From: Megalopta genalis
Lineage: Eukaryota; Arthropoda; Insecta; Hymenoptera; Halictidae
Assembly: GCF_051020955.1 (NCBI RefSeq)
Contig: NW_027476111.1
Span: 620,001 to 684,000, forward strand
DNA: 64,000 nucleotides
Direction of reading: 5' to 3'
Below, one piece after another: positions 10,492 to 22,547 of this stretch. The position numbers and the translations under genes are program-made. The stretch's first letter is position 1. The number at the start of each line of letters is the position of its first letter. The notes below the pieces were generated by a model that ran no database searches, had not been told where the DNA came from, and saw only the letters and a program-made list of their open reading frames with translations.

Positions 10492-12093
10492 CAACGGCCG
10501 CGGAAGCGGTGGCGTCTGGGGATTTAGCGGCCCAATCTGCCCTCGCGGGCACGACGGTGGCATCAAGCGACACCGCCTGCGGTCTTGTTGCCATGGTGGT
10601 CACCGCCTTATCCACCGTTTGGAGATGCCTTCACTCGCTTGCCCTGCACTGGCGGGGCACATTCGGCTGCCGTGGCGGTGTCTGGCCGGCCTGTCCGCGC
10701 CCGTACAGAGCAGGCAATTGGGCTGGGCCGAACACCCACTGACCTTCTGCTCCTAACTGCCGCACCAATAGCAGCAATCGGACCGATCCTCGGCAGCAGT
10801 ACACCTCTGCTTCGTATGGCCCATACCGAAGCAGCGATAACACTGCAAAGGCCGGGCGCCAAGAGTCTCCACGGTGGCCTGGGTCCAGCCCATTGTTATC
10901 CTGCCCGCAGCCGCAACTTTACGTGCGGCCGTTGCAGGACATTGGACCCAGAGGGTGACAAGACCCGAGGGGGAGGACCGGATCTCACTGGTTCTGACCT
11001 CCCGCTTGGTGCACCCACCAATACGAGCGATCACCGTGGCGACCTCTCGGGGTATGGTTGAGTCGAGGAGACCGCGGATCCTGTAGATCCGCTTTCTTCG
11101 TTGGCCTTGTAAGAGCACGATGCTGAATCTGTGGTAGATCTTCCTTGGGCCTGGCAGTGGACATCGTCGCAGCGGCACTACAGCAGGCGCGGCCTCCGGT
11201 CTTACGGGATTCGGCAGAGCCGGCCCGCAGCACCTCCCAACAGACCAGGCGAACTCAGTCGCCGACTTCCCGGGACCCCTCCCCACGGCGCTAGCTCCCT
11301 CCAGAACGATGCCAATATTGCATCGATGAGGGAGCCGATCTGCGCCAGCAGGTTTCCCGGCCCAGCCGCGGGTGCAGTCGCGACCCTCGCCGCTCCCGCC
11401 TCGGGTCTGATAGCATCCAGTTGCCGACGGGCAGTGGCGGCACCGGTGACGGATCCGGTGACGGATCCGTCCTCGGAGGCGGCATCGCCGAAGCCGACGC
11501 CCACCCCTCCACCAACTGAAGGAGCCGCGACATCTCTGTCCGCAGCTCCGCTAAGCTGACCATTCAAGAGGGCATTCTCCGCTTCCAGCGCCCTTATGGA
11601 GTCCGAGGATGACCGGAGTGCTAGTTTGCCGGCCAAGCCAGGCTGTCCTTGAGGCTCTTAGACATCGAGGCCACCTTTGTGACCTCGTCCTGGGTTTGTA
11701 GCACCTTCGCAGCAATATCCCCAGTCAGACGGCGGCGGCACTCGCTCGCGAACGTATTGGACGTGATCGACGAGTCAGAGTCGTCGCCGTCGATGTCCGA
11801 TCGCCCCAACGCAGAGCGCTTCATACCGCAACATGCCGCGAATCGGGTCTATAGCCTAGACTCCGCCAGACGCTCAAGGCGCATGCTTAGTTGGCGTACG
11901 TCTCCCTCCCCAGCCTGACATTTATTGTCAACGCCAGTAAATCTACTTATCGCATTATCCCTCGTTGCTGGCTCGCCCACACCCGGATACGACGGGTTCT
12001 GGCGGTTCCGAAGCCCTCTGAGCAGTAAACTCTATATTGTTATGCGACATATGTCCATAAACTCTTCGTTGGTCGCTCTTAGTTTTAGTAGCC
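10492..12093 (-). pseudogene. R1-clade family B ORF1 (gag) fragment, copy 1
   Basis: Minus-strand pieces 11621-11824, 11202-11636 and 10753-11286 correspond to an acidic start, a leucine-zipper-like segment (RALEAENALLNGQL) and the carboxyl part with PLQCYRCFGMGHTKQRC and further knuckles. Pieces are in different frames. The 5' leader reaches about 12080 and shares GGTCGCTCTTAGTTTT with copy 2 (37500-37516). The fragment stops near the end of ORF1, so no ORF2 is present. Its 5' end abuts piggyBac DNA that resumes at 18112. Confidence 0.75.
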
Positions 12094-12466
12094 TTTTTTT
12101 TTTTTTTTTATCGTGGGGGAAATCTGCTGGCCAGATACCCCCACGGCGGCCTAGGACGCTGGCGATTACTGGGGGAGCCACGGGAACTCTTAACGAACAC
12201 AACCGCCGCTCCCCCTCGCCTGGCCGGCCACCAGGATGGAATGGCGGTGGCCGGCCGCGTCCCGGGGGGAGATTTATCCTCCCCCATGAATAATCTTTGT
12301 TCGGCGGTGCGGGGGACCGCTCCACGCACCGCCTCGTCACGACGGCCGCTTTTCAATGAGGGTGCCCAGGGCGGGGGGCGACGCCCCTGGGCCGTCGGGG
12401 GCGACGATGTTCGTCGCCCCACTCCCGGTATAGGGAGGACATCTTCGGTTGGCGGGCGGCGGGCAA
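12094..12466 (-). promoter_or_regulatory. Family A 3' UTR with hairpins (copy 1)
   Basis: Three GC-rich inverted repeats follow the ORF2 region and are conserved in copy 2. One stem pairs GGCGGGCGGCGGG (12451-12463) with its complement at 12490-12502, overlapping the ORF2 end. A second is near 12399-12420 (GGGGCGACGA/TCGTCGCCCC). A third is near 12214-12252 (GGCCGGCCACC/GGTGGCCGGCC). Such structures in non-LTR 3' UTRs can be recognised by the element's reverse transcriptase; that is inferred. Confidence 0.7.
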
Positions 12467-15400
12467 TTAAACCAGCATAATCTGGTACACCCGCCGCCCG
12501 CCTATTCTCAGCTGCTCGGGGGGGGGGGGCTCTAGGCGTGGGCGCACACGCCGCACCCCCCGCTCACGGCGACCCCGCTCGGCAGCCTCCTTCTGCAACA
12601 TTACCTGTTCGCAGAAGGCGATGTCTGCCGCCCATTTTCTCGGGCTCTCCAGCATGGCCCCAACTAAGCTGGAGAGAGCGAGGTCGCGACCAACTTCCCT
12701 TCTTAGGACTCGGCGCAGCACTGAAAAAGCGGCGCATACCTCCAGTGTATGCTGCGCCGAGTGCTCCTCCGCGCCACAGTGGTGGCACACCGTCGTCGCT
12801 TCCCGACCGATGCGACACAGGTAAACACCGATGCAGCCATGCCCGGTGAACACCTGCGTCGCACGGTAGGAGAGCCTGCCAAACCGCCTCTCCCGCCACG
12901 AGGTGAAGTGTGGCAGGAGAGCCCCAGGGACACGCTCGCCGGCATGGGTGCAAAGCTCCGCATGCCATCTGGCGAGCGCTAATCCCCGGGCCTGGAGCTC
13001 GAAGCACTCGACCGCCTCCTGCTCCGGCGGGTCCCCCGAGCCCGGCCAGCGATGCATATGCGCCTATAAACATAGGCGCGCATCGCCGCCTGCAGCTCGA
13101 AGGGAATTTCTGCCGCCAGAGCAAGCGCCGCCACGGTAGACGTGGTGCGGTAGCCTCTTATGAGGCGAAGGGCCATCTGCCTCTGAAGCCGGCGCAACAA
13201 CAGTGTGTTGCGCCGGTTTGCCCTCACGGGCGGTGCCCAAATCGGGACGCCGTATAAGGTCATGGACCGCACCACGCCCAGGTATAGGCGGCGCGCCATA
13301 TCGCCCGGCCCCCCGAGATTGGGCAACAGGCGGCCTAGCGCAGCCACCGCCCTCTCAACTCGGGGGACAAGGCGGCCGAAATGCGCTCCGAACCTCCAGT
13401 GGCTGTCGAGGATCAGTCCAAGATACTTGATCTCAGACTTCACCTCGACGCAGGCTTCTCCAACCCGGATCCACGATATGGCCGGTGGCCGAGACCGAGG
13501 CCGTCCGTGGAACCAGACAGCCTCGGCCTTCTTGGGGGCTATTTTCAGCCCCAGATCGCGGATCCTCGCGACGACGGCTGCCACCGCAACCTCCGCTCGT
13601 CGGATGGTCCTCTCGAAGGTGTCCCCGACGGTGACCACCAACGTGTCGTCTGCATAGCAGACAAGGGTGGCACCGTCGGGCAGGGAGGCCTTCTCCAGGA
13701 CCGCGTTATACCCCAGGTCCCACAGGAGTGGTCCTAGCACGGACCCCTGTGGAACCCCGCAGTCTACCTCCCTCCGAATCCTCCCGTACCGGCCCGGGTA
13801 TTCTACCCACTTGTCCCGCAGGTAGGCCCCGATCACCCGCCTCAGATAGGGAGGCACCTGATGCTCAACCAGGGCCTCCCTAATGGCGGACCAGGACAGG
13901 GTGTTGAAGGCATTGACGATGTCAATGGACACCGCCAAGCACACCCCGCCCCGTGCCACGGCATTGTCCGAGAGGGACTTAAGACGATCGATTGCGTCGA
14001 TCGTCGACCGTCCCTCCCGGAAGCCGAACTGGCAGTCCGCCAGATCCGGGCCATCGCGGGACAGGTGCCTGGCGAGGCGTGCGGCAATGATCTTCTCAAA
14101 GATCTTGCCCACCTCGTCCAGGAGACAAATGGGCCGGTACGCGGAGGGAGAATCCGCAGGCCTCCCATCCTTCCTTAAGAGGACCATCCGACTCCTCCTC
14201 CAGAGGTCCGGGAACACCCCGGACCTCAGGAGACCAGAGTAGAGGCTTCTTAGCCTCTCGCCCAGGACGCTCATGGCAAGCAACCAGACCCGGCCGGGGA
14301 TACCGTCCGGCCCCGGGGCAGTATTCTTGCCCCGGAGCCATTTGACTACCCCGGCCATTTCCTCCGGCGCGACCTCCAGATCCGGGGACCACTCATGTCC
14401 CTCTAGCTGAGGGACGGGCCGGGACGCCTCCCCGCTGACGGGGAATAGCGCGTCCACGACCCGTCCTAGCATCCCCGGATCCAGGCTCTCCGTCACTGGG
14501 GGCGCCCAGGGACGTAATCGTCCCATCGCCATTTTGTATGGGCGCCCCCATGGGTCTCGGTTTAAGGTACCGAGAAGGTCGCGCCAGGCCTGGCTCTTCG
14601 CCTGCCTGATGGCCAGCTGCAGGGCGACCACCTTCTCCCTGTATCGCCCATACAGCTGGATAGCCAGCTCCACGTCGGAACGTCGTCGTTGAAGGGCGCG
14701 GGCGTACTGGCGTCGCGCGCGGTCGCACTCTGTGCGCAAATCCGCTATCGCGCGCGACCACCAATACACCGCCTTCCTCGGGAAGACCCTGGCCCGGGGC
14801 ATGTCGACGTCGCAAATCGACGTCATTGCGCCCCGGAACCAATGGGCCTCCCTTGTCCCTTCGACTGGCCCGGCCGGTGTTGCCGGCCAGGTCACGACGT
14901 GGGCTGCCGCTATCATACCGCCCTGGTCGAGGCGCATCAGCGCACACCGCGGCTGAGGCGATCCCTCATCAGCGGGGCGACGTCGAGGCGTCGATGGGGC
15001 GGCGGAGAGGCCGAGAACAATGTACCTGTTGTCGGACCGCGTCTCGACCTCCTCCGCCACCCTCCACCCCGTAATACGGCGCGCAGCTGGGGGCATTGCC
15101 CATGAAAGGTCAACGATGGACCCCCTATTGTGCCTCACGCACGTATGGACCGAGCCCCAGTTTAAAAGACGGAGCTCGAGTCCCGCCGCCCAATCAAGCA
15201 ACTCCCGGCCCCTCGGGTCTGTCCTGGGGGAACCCCAAGCTGTAGACTTGGCGTTGAAATCCCCAAGGACCAGCACCGGACGTGGCTGGCAGCGGGAGAC
15301 GCATCTCCTCACCACGTCCAGAAACTGCTCGAATTCCTCGAGGGACCATCTCGGAGGTGCGTAGATCGCCACAACCGCGGTGCCGCCCCAGTCAACGGCC

Positions 15401-15636
15401 AGGTATCCCCGGCCGCGATCGATAACGGAGCACGCCGGGGACCACGGCCGGCCTGCCCATATTATAACGGCGGACACGCTCAGGTCCCCCATCCAATGTG
15501 GATGGTCGGGAATCCTGTACGGCTCCGCCGCTACGGCCAACCCGGCATCCCGCTCGGCCATGAATTGCACAAGAAGGTCCTGTGCCCTGGCCGAGCGGTT
15601 CAGGTTGGCCTGTATTATAGGACCCTTAGGCCCCAT
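12467..15636 (-). pseudogene. Family A ORF2 (endonuclease-reverse transcriptase), copy 1
   Basis: The main frame (12979-15636, 885 codons) starts at the ATG overlapping the ORF1 stop (TAATG). It shows the AP endonuclease opening ANLNRSARAQDLL, catalytic E in AAEPYR, GDFNAKS, then VETRSDNRYIVLG where copy 2 has SDH: the catalytic histidine is asparagine here. RT blocks follow (APGPDGIPG, YRPICLLDEVGKIFEK, SIDIVNAFNT, CGVPQGSVLGP, VCYADDTLVV). A frameshift near 13040 moves the last part (CCHC knuckle CHHCGAEEHSAQHTLEVC) to 12467-13057. Confidence 0.9.
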
Positions 15637-17686
15637 TATAGGCAGGCCTCAACATCCATCGCCGCTGCGGGAGCGGTGGCGTCTGTGGTCTCTTTGGCCC
15701 CATCCGCCCTCGCGGACGCGACGATGGCACCTTTTGGTGCCTCCTTCGGTTTGTTGGCCACGGTGGCCGCCGCCTTAGCCACCGTGGTCTTTCTTCCCGT
15801 GCTCCCTCTGCCGCGTCTCGCGCTGGCAGGGCACGCCCGGCTACCGAGGCGGTGACCGGCTGGCTTGCCTACGCCCGCACAAAGCAGGCAATTTGGCTTT
15901 GCCATACAGCCGGTTACTTTGTGGTCCCGACTGCCGCACCCAAAGCAGCAGTCGGATCGATTCTCGGCCGCAGTGCACCGCTGCCTAGTGTGGCCCAGGC
16001 CAAGGCAGCGATAGCACTGCAAGGGCCGGTCGCTGAGGGCCTCCACCGTCGCCTGAGTCCAGCCCACCGTGATTTTGCCCGCGACCGCAACTTTGCGTGC
16101 GGCCGCAGCAGGGCACTGGACCCAGAGGGTGCCCAAACCAGAGGGGGAAGGCCGAATTTCGCCGGTCCTCACATCCCCCTGGTCGCATCCTCCCACACGG
16201 GCGACAGCTGTGGCAACCTCCGCCGGCGTGGTCGAGTCGACCAGGCCGCGAACCCTAAGGTCGGCCTTCTTTATTGGGCGCGCGACCTTCACGCCGGTTT
16301 CCGCCAGCGCGTCCGCCATCTTTGCGGCAAGGGCAGTGGCCTTTGCAGCCCCATCTGCTCCGGGGACCTCCAAAATAATCCCCCCCCCGTCTCCACCCTC
16401 CTGGGCTTCAATGAGGCGATGCCAATTTCTGCCAGGTCTACCTGGCAGTGGTCATCGCCTCGGCATAACTCATCGCCCCGCCGGCCGGTACCGTTATTGT
16501 AACGGCAGCCGTGCGGGGCGGACGCGGCGGCAGAGAAGCCCTCCTGGGGGCAGCCGGTGCCACCCGTTTGGCCGCCCTCCAGTTCGGAGCGGCCTTGGCA
16601 GCTGCCGCAGATTTACCTGCGGCAGCCGTCTTTTTGGCCTTCCGGCCAACTACTTGGGACCACACCTCAGTTGGAGGTGTGGTGGAAGGCAGCGCAACCG
16701 CAGGGGCGGCCCGCGGCTGAGCGGGCTGACTCTGGGCCGCCTTAGCGGCCACAGCCCGCCCCTTACCGCCACCCTTTTTTCCCCCTTCCTGTTCGTCGGC
16801 AGACGGGGGGCAGATGGCACGGGTGCCACCGACTGCGGGCCCCGCACCCGCGGAACCAGCTCCCTCCTGAATGAGGGCGCAGCCGCGGGCGGGGGAAGGA
16901 CCTTCCTCGTCCAGAGCATTTGGGCCCTCGGACATCGGCAACCGGCAGCTGCCCCGTGTCTCCCCCGGGGGCCAGCGGCGGAGGCATCCCGGCAACAGCC
17001 GGCCCCGCCTCCACCGCTTGACGGAGTCGGGCAACCTCAGCCCGCAACTCCGCCATCTGGTCCTTCAATTGGGCGTTTTTCGCCTCCAATAGCCGGGTAG
17101 CGTTGGGAGCCGACCTAATTGCCAGCTCCGCCACACCCACCCGGCTGTTCAGGGCCGCCGTCCGCAGGGACCTGACCGTACTGGCCTTTAGACCCATTGC
17201 AGAGATGGAGATCCTGGCCACGTCGCCCAGGCACTCCATCACTGCCGCCGCTACGTCCCGCGTCGGGCGGCCGCGGAAATCCGCAGCGACTTCCACCTCA
17301 TCGGGAAGTGGGTCGCTCGAGCTCGCGGGCCTCTGCCCCGAGGCAACCGGGTCAAAGATGCCCGCGATGAGGCTTTTTTCGGCCTCAGCCTGCTTACGCT
17401 TGGCCTCGTGGAGACCAACGTACACGCCAGTCGACGGTGGCCGGCCTCTCTTCCTTGTTGAAGAGGTGCCCGGGACGCTCTGCGCTGAGTGATGGGACGA
17501 GACAGAAAAGTCTGACTCCTCCCCCCCATCGCAGTCGCCAAGACCCTCTGCCGGCCTCTTCATTGCTCTGTGTCTTCGCGACACCGGCTCCACATATCTC
17601 TCGAGGCGCAGGATAGCCTCGCACGCCTCCCCCTCACGCTCGTTACCCCCCTCCCCGGTTGTTTTTGTTTTCGTAAATGAATCCAT
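15636..17686 (-). pseudogene. Family A ORF1 (gag), copy 1
   Basis: The start is the ATG ending at 17686 (MDSFTKTK), chosen because the same context is conserved in the AT-rich element. Segments: acidic-serine region, basic RKRGRPP patch, leucine-zipper coiled coil (RLLEAKNAQLKDQMAELRAEV), proline/alanine-rich linker, then a carboxyl nucleic-acid-binding part with knuckles PLQCYRCLGLGHTRQRC, CCFGCGSRDHKVTGC and CLLCAGVGKPAGHRLGSRAC. Open pieces 16763-17740, 16438-17034 and 15636-16373 are in three frames, so at least two frameshifts exist. It ends in TAATG shared with ORF2. Confidence 0.85.
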
Positions 17687-18111
17687 AACTGATCCCACGA
17701 GTGTGGTTGGAAATGAGGTCACCCCGGGTAGAGCCGCCATACCCGGGGAAGGCTAATACGCCCGGGGGGTCGCCAGGTACCCCGGGGTTGTCCGCTAACG
17801 ATTGGTGCACCCACCAACCATAGCTGGCGCTTACTCCAGCTACGCCCTCTTCACCGCGCAACGCTGCTTGGGGCTACGGATTTTTTAGAGAGGTTGTCAT
17901 CCTCGCGGCCCAGCCGGCTAAGGCAAGACCCCCGTTCCTGTAAAACATGACCACAGGTTTACGGTATGTGTCCGACTTTAGTAGGCCCCTCACCTCTAGC
18001 CACTCCAGCTAGGTAGAACCTGCCAGGGAATAAATTCCCCGCTGGCACAGCCTTGAGGATCATTAGGGCACGAAGCCCCCCCACCACGACAAGGTAGCGG
18101 ACACGGGGGGG
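17687..18111 (-). promoter_or_regulatory. Family A 5' UTR (copy 1)
   Basis: Non-coding leader between the 5' end fixed by the target duplication and the ORF1 ATG. It shares blocks with the AT-rich element leader at 5660-5995 despite very different coding sequences, and is absent from 5'-truncated copy 2. An internal RNA polymerase II promoter is expected for a full-length R1-clade element but cannot be seen directly. Confidence 0.6.
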
Positions 18112-18505
18112 TAGTTTTAGTATCCTTCCATTTTCGCAACCAGGACGATCGAAATACGTGAGACTTTGCTATTTGTTGGGCAGCATAACGATTGGATTTT
18201 TGCACAATTTTTATGAACCCAGGATTTCCCCTAAATTCGAACTGTGGTGGATCGCTTTTATCGGTTATCCATGTATCCACATCATGATCAGGACTATGAA
18301 GCTGCTCAATCGATGAAGTTTATAGAATCCTTCGAAGTCGTTTTGCAGGGAATGGTCGTATTTTCTCTTCACTTTCAGATGTAAACTAGGTTTCGCACGT
18401 ATCACTTCCTCCCGAAATTATGTCGCTATTGTCCTCAGAGAATTCTTCCTTGTTGGTAGAAAATTCTTCTTCAAAAAATACTGATTCTTCTTCACGATAC
18501 ATTGT
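18112..18505 (-). pseudogene. piggyBac-like transposase N-terminal fragment
   Basis: Starts MYREEESVFFEEE near 18503, an acidic amino-terminal region usual in piggyBac transposases. Near 18250 it reaches DKSDPPQFEFRGNPG, the conserved block at the start of the catalytic part, then KSNRYAAQQ and LRKWKDT just before the break. An in-frame stop near 18385 and missing segments between FEFRGNPG and SNRYA show decay. No catalytic aspartates are included. Confidence 0.75.
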
Positions 18506-19171
18506 TCTGGATTGAGGAAATAAGTTATTTTTTTTTTTTTATTCTAATATCAGAATTTATATAGCTATCTATATGATGTACTTTCGTTAATGCACCACCT
18601 TCTAAATATCACCACTTATATGATTCAACACTATGTTTTTTTTGATAATACGAGTAGATACGGTCTTTTGCTTTCAAAAAAAATCTATCTGATAGAAATA
18701 TCATTCAGATAGGAAAAGCACCGTCAGTCTCTAAGTTTCTAGGGTAAGTACTGTGCTCTCTGGCAAAGTCCTCTTCCCAGAGAGCATCCGGTTCCCCTAC
18801 TTTTTAGTCAGATCTTTGTTCAATTGTTTATTACTTTGTAACGTGTAACGTTGAGTCGATGACGTGGGGCCATCGGCCACGTGCACGCACTACAGAAAAT
18901 ATTTTTCAATATGAAGATTTTTATTTTAAAAAACAATACTACGAGATAACTCGTACGTGGCACTCAGCACATGAGTCTTATTTTTTGTGACGCCAGCTAC
19001 GAGTTATCTCGTACTGTTTTTTTTCAATAAAAATACTGTAAATGCCATTGCAATATTATATCAGTAACTTAATATTATTATATTTTGTAAAACTTCATGT
19101 TTTTTCTTTCAAATAAAACCGTGGCACCCAGGGCAAGACGCAGTAAATTTGCGTGGCAGTCAATGGGTTAA
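18112..19171 (-). mobile_element. piggyBac-like element 1, 5' part
   Basis: The transposase start lies at about 18503 and the outer end at 19167, where the plus strand reads GGCAGTCAATGGG followed by TTAA (19168-19171); on the minus strand this is TTAA-CCCATTGACTGCC, a typical piggyBac terminus. At 18112 the element is cut by family B and family A R1-clade DNA. Between 18506 and 19150 lie AT-rich leader and an ACGAGATAACTCGT palindrome (18940-18954) repeated in similar form at about 19000. Confidence 0.75.
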
Positions 19172-19410
19172 AGACTAATATGATCTTTGGTTTGATGAAG
19201 AGGAAAGTAAAACACAATATCTAAAAACTCTAGACAAAGAAGAGATAAATCTAACTATTCTTTCCAGTATTTTAAGTGGAGCAGGAGCTAACGCTGCAAA
19301 AACCTTTAAAGATTTATATGACCTTTGGTTTGATGAAGAAAGAAGTAAAACAGAATGTTTAAAAATTCTGGACAAAGAATGAATACATCTAACTAATATT
19401 TCCAGTATTT
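19172..19410 (+). repeat. Fragment of a tandem-repeat coding sequence
   Basis: Two direct copies of a roughly 105-135-base unit, read on the plus strand. Each encodes a segment resembling FKDLYDLWFDEE followed by LKTLDKEEINLTILSSIL, with a linking GAGANAAK. A further partial unit resumes at 22548. The reading is interrupted by a TGA near 19379. I do not know the parent protein; similar Asn-Ala-Ala-Lys repeats have been seen by me in insect and endosymbiont hypothetical proteins, but that is memory and untested. Confidence 0.45.
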
Positions 19411-19841
19411 TTAACCCCTTGCACTACGCGGAAACTCTGGAAAAGCCGTGCCAAACTTGTCCAGCGGAATGTTCGCGGGAGGAATCCAGCGGCGGAGCTC
19501 GAGTGGCGTAATTTGAAACACGACACTTTACGACCGAATTACATAGTTCCGCTCGTATTTACTTCCCGCAATGGAGCTCTTTGGAAATTCAAATGAATTT
19601 GAATAAAAAACTTGCAAAAAATAGTTTAATTATTACATATTATAAGAAATAAATTTTGCATAAGTAATAATAATATGATTAAGCAATAGCGGGTAAATAT
19701 AAATGAAAGCAAATCCACGGTAGTAATATTTTAAGTGAAATCAATATCGTTATCACCAGATCTAAAAATGAGAAACAAAATATAAATAAGCAATTAAATA
19801 TTAACAAACTATTAAGTTAAAAAATAATTACGAATCTAAAA

Positions 19842-22154
19842 TTAGTAATCTTGCTTGGTATGATAGGTTATAAAACAATTCTGTACATGTAAGGCCACCT
19901 TACATTTTGAGCATTCCCACGTCGTTTCATTTCGTTCATTGTGTTTGTGACACAAGTTGCATATTCTAGTTGAATGTTGCTTTGCGGGAGTTGGATCAAT
20001 ATGTTTTGCAAAATGAGCCCAATATTGTGCCTGTAAGCATATTGGTGTTTCATATCGTGCAGATGTCGAGTGTCTTGTGTAATCAGGCAGCTGAACATAT
20101 TTTAAAATTGCCTCGGCTATATCTATTCTGTAATTCACATATGATTGTCTTCCTGAATCTTGTAATTATTTTTTTATAATATATGTATTAAATAGGGTCA
20201 TTTCGGACATGTTAAAATAGAGTTCTTTATAGCCCTTCAGATATTTCCTCGTGATGGGGAAACATGCCAACATTTGGTCATTGGGGTCAATTCCACCCAT
20301 TCCATTGTTGTATTCAATCACGTAATTGGGTTTCAATTTGGTTCTAGCGTGTCTATCTCTCACCTCGGTCAATTCCACAGATGCGTATTTGGTTGCCAAC
20401 ATATAAACATCACGTTTATCGTTCCATTGTTACGAGCCGAGGGCCAGGCAGGTTGGATGGCCGGAGGTTGCACGCAATTGGGATTTTTCATAGGGGTGCG
20501 TAGACCGGCCGATGCTTATTTCGGCATGGGTGGCTACGTTTAAGGTTGTAATTATTGGTATTAGACTGCCTCGTAACTTTGTAAGAAAAAGAAATAAAGA
20601 TATACCTCTAGCGGTAAAGACATATCTTTGTGGGTTGTACCAACTACTGCTTCGAAATAGGAAATGGAAATAATTGAACTTGTAACCAAAGAAAACTGGT
20701 AAAAGCTAATTTATTACGCGTTTCCGGTTTTTACAAATGTATGTAGGTGTTCGCGGACTATCGCGCTCTCAGCTTTTCGCACTGAATCGGCGGGGGCTTC
20801 TGATTTGATGTCTACTACCCACTAGATTGTTCGAAGGAGAATTAAGACTCGTCTCACTAGCGTTTCCACGTCGACGAATGACTCGAAACTATCCCGATTC
20901 CCGGTAGCGTTCAGGCCTTCATATAGCCAGATTTTCTCTGGAAAAATGGTAGTGGGGGTGTTCCTATGTGATCCGATTCCAGAAACGTTCTTCGTCGTAC
21001 CCCTTTGGTGCCAGCCTGGCGTATGCCTTCAGAAAGGAATATAAAAGATTCGTGGGAAGATTCTCTTGCACGTTCTGTGTAGATATTCTCCTGGTTTTAA
21101 TTTCTTTTTTAGAAGATCTTTCGGCATAGTTTTCCTGGTATTACTCACGGTACGAATAACATTTATATTTTGATTGTGCAATTTCAGAAATAGAGCGGGT
21201 GAGGAATACCATTTGTCCATATACAATGTGTATCCTTTATTTAGTACCGGTTTTGCCACTTCCATCACAACATTTTCCGATGCACTGTCATTTAGGTCAA
21301 TTTTGTCTTGGCCAATATATATTTTTAATTTGCTGCAGAATCCAGTTTTTGCTTCATATAATTTACATATTTTTATTAAAAAACTGGCTCGTTTGGATGG
21401 GTTACATTGTTTCTATGCCAAGCAGCCCTTATATTGCATCAATGACTTATATATCAAATACTTATATATTGATCTGGTGTGTAAGTCTTATTGAATTTGT
21501 CGTTCCAATAATTAATAATTGGTCTTATCTTGTAAAGGCAGTCGTTGTTTTGGGCCGTTACATTATTTGCGAAATGATGTGATATTTGAGTGAATCTTTT
21601 CAACGGCATTACTGTACCAAATGTAGGAGTTTCTATCACTTCCCGCTCAATATTAGGTTTTTTGTCTTGCGTCATCAAAATATACAATGCAAAATAAGCG
21701 AACATCTCATTCTCGGTGACTGTAAACCAACGATCATCCATTTTCCTTCTTCTCCTATTGCTCATTATTTGTTGGGCATAAAAATTTGTTTGCGTAACTA
21801 CAAGGACCAGAAAGTTTCGTCGAACACAGTAAAAAATAAATCTAATAATCTGTCATGTGTATCTAACTGATCTAAAACATAGTCTTTAACACCATGAGAC
21901 TCGGAATATTCCTAAATTTTTATTATGATTTCAGTTTCCTTCCAATTCCAGTCAATACTCGAATAAGATCTAGGATTTTCCTCTTCATCAGTATCATATA
22001 TAATTAATCTTCGTGCAGGATTCACCACTGGCACAATGACGCTGCTGACATCAGAATTTTCATCACTCTTTGTAACTATTTCTTCTACTCTTTCATTACT
22101 CTCACTTCGCGAGGTAAGTGCTTTTTTACCAATTTTGCTTCTTTTCTTATACAT
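19842..22154 (-). pseudogene. piggyBac-like transposase, decayed (element 2)
   Basis: Pieces on the minus strand: amino end 21912-22154 (acidic, DTDEEENP), central parts 21454-21765 (FAYFALYILMTQDKKP, KLRPIINYW-like) and 21029-21268 (YTLYMDKWYSSPALFLKLH, containing the second catalytic aspartate), then 20166-20402 (NNGMGGIDPNDQM, third aspartate region) and 19842-20138 with a cysteine-rich end (CNLCHKHNERNETTWECSKC). Frames differ between pieces and a foreign segment splits it at about 20428-21012. It is not functional. Confidence 0.85.
20428..21012. repeat. Insertion inside piggyBac element 2
   Basis: The transposase reading stops after GEYLHRTC on one side and resumes at WNDKRDVYMLATKYAS on the other, so the roughly 585 bases between are foreign. 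It starts TGTTACGAGCCGAGG on the plus strand, contains an AATAAA-like signal near 20590, and has no coding capacity. A solo LTR is the most likely identity; the exact ends and target duplication are not clear. Confidence 0.45.
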
Positions 22155-22547
22155 GGTCGTGAGCTTAGTAAAATTATAAATAATGAAGAATATTACTTTC
22201 TGTAAAGGAGGCTGATCGAAACGTATGCGCTTTGTACAACGGAATGGTACAAGCTGAAGAACGACTGAAACTTTCTTGGTCTCGCCAAGTGCCCATGTTT
22301 ATTTAACTTAGAGATGTTATCTGTACCGCGGACCTGTAATACTATCCCCTAGGTAACATTTGGCCTATATGGGGACACAGAATGCCATTCGAGATAATCA
22401 TACTTGGCCCGGGATTAGGACCACGATTCAGACTCGTGATATCTATGTTTGGCATGGAATTGCAGCACGAGTCAGACTCGTGATATTCAATTTTGGCACA
22501 AAATTTTCATCACGAGTCAGACTCGTGAAAGTAGTGCAAGGGGTTAA

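Larger units (their letters stand above)
12094..18111 (-). mobile_element. R1-clade family A element, full-length copy 1
   Basis: About 6.0 kb on the minus strand: 5' UTR (17687-18111), ORF1 (15636-17686), ORF2 (12467-15636), 3' UTR with hairpins, and an A-tail (plus-strand T run at 12094-12110). It is flanked by near-identical 11-14-bp duplications, TAGTTTTAGTA at 12080-12090 and 18112-18122, which fixes both ends. It landed at the join between a family B fragment and a piggyBac fragment. ORF1 has two frameshifts and ORF2 one, plus a substituted endonuclease residue. Confidence 0.9.
19411..22547 (-). mobile_element. piggyBac-like element 2 with TTAA duplications
   Basis: Bounded by TTAA at 19411-19414 and 22544-22547 with 13-bp terminal inverted repeats CCCCTTGCACTAC. 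Length about 3.1 kb including a roughly 0.6-kb insertion. The minus strand encodes a decayed transposase. The 5' subterminal zone contains three palindromic CACGA.TCAGACTCGTG words about 40-45 bases apart. Both flanks are the same repeat-coding sequence (19172-19410 and 22548 onward). Confidence 0.9.

Noticed and set aside
12538..12849. Many long open frames on both strands in GC-rich regions (about 10.5-17.7 kb and 39-44.4 kb)
   Set aside because: They overlap the family A and B ORFs antisense or out of frame. High GC makes stops rare, and none has a recognisable domain.
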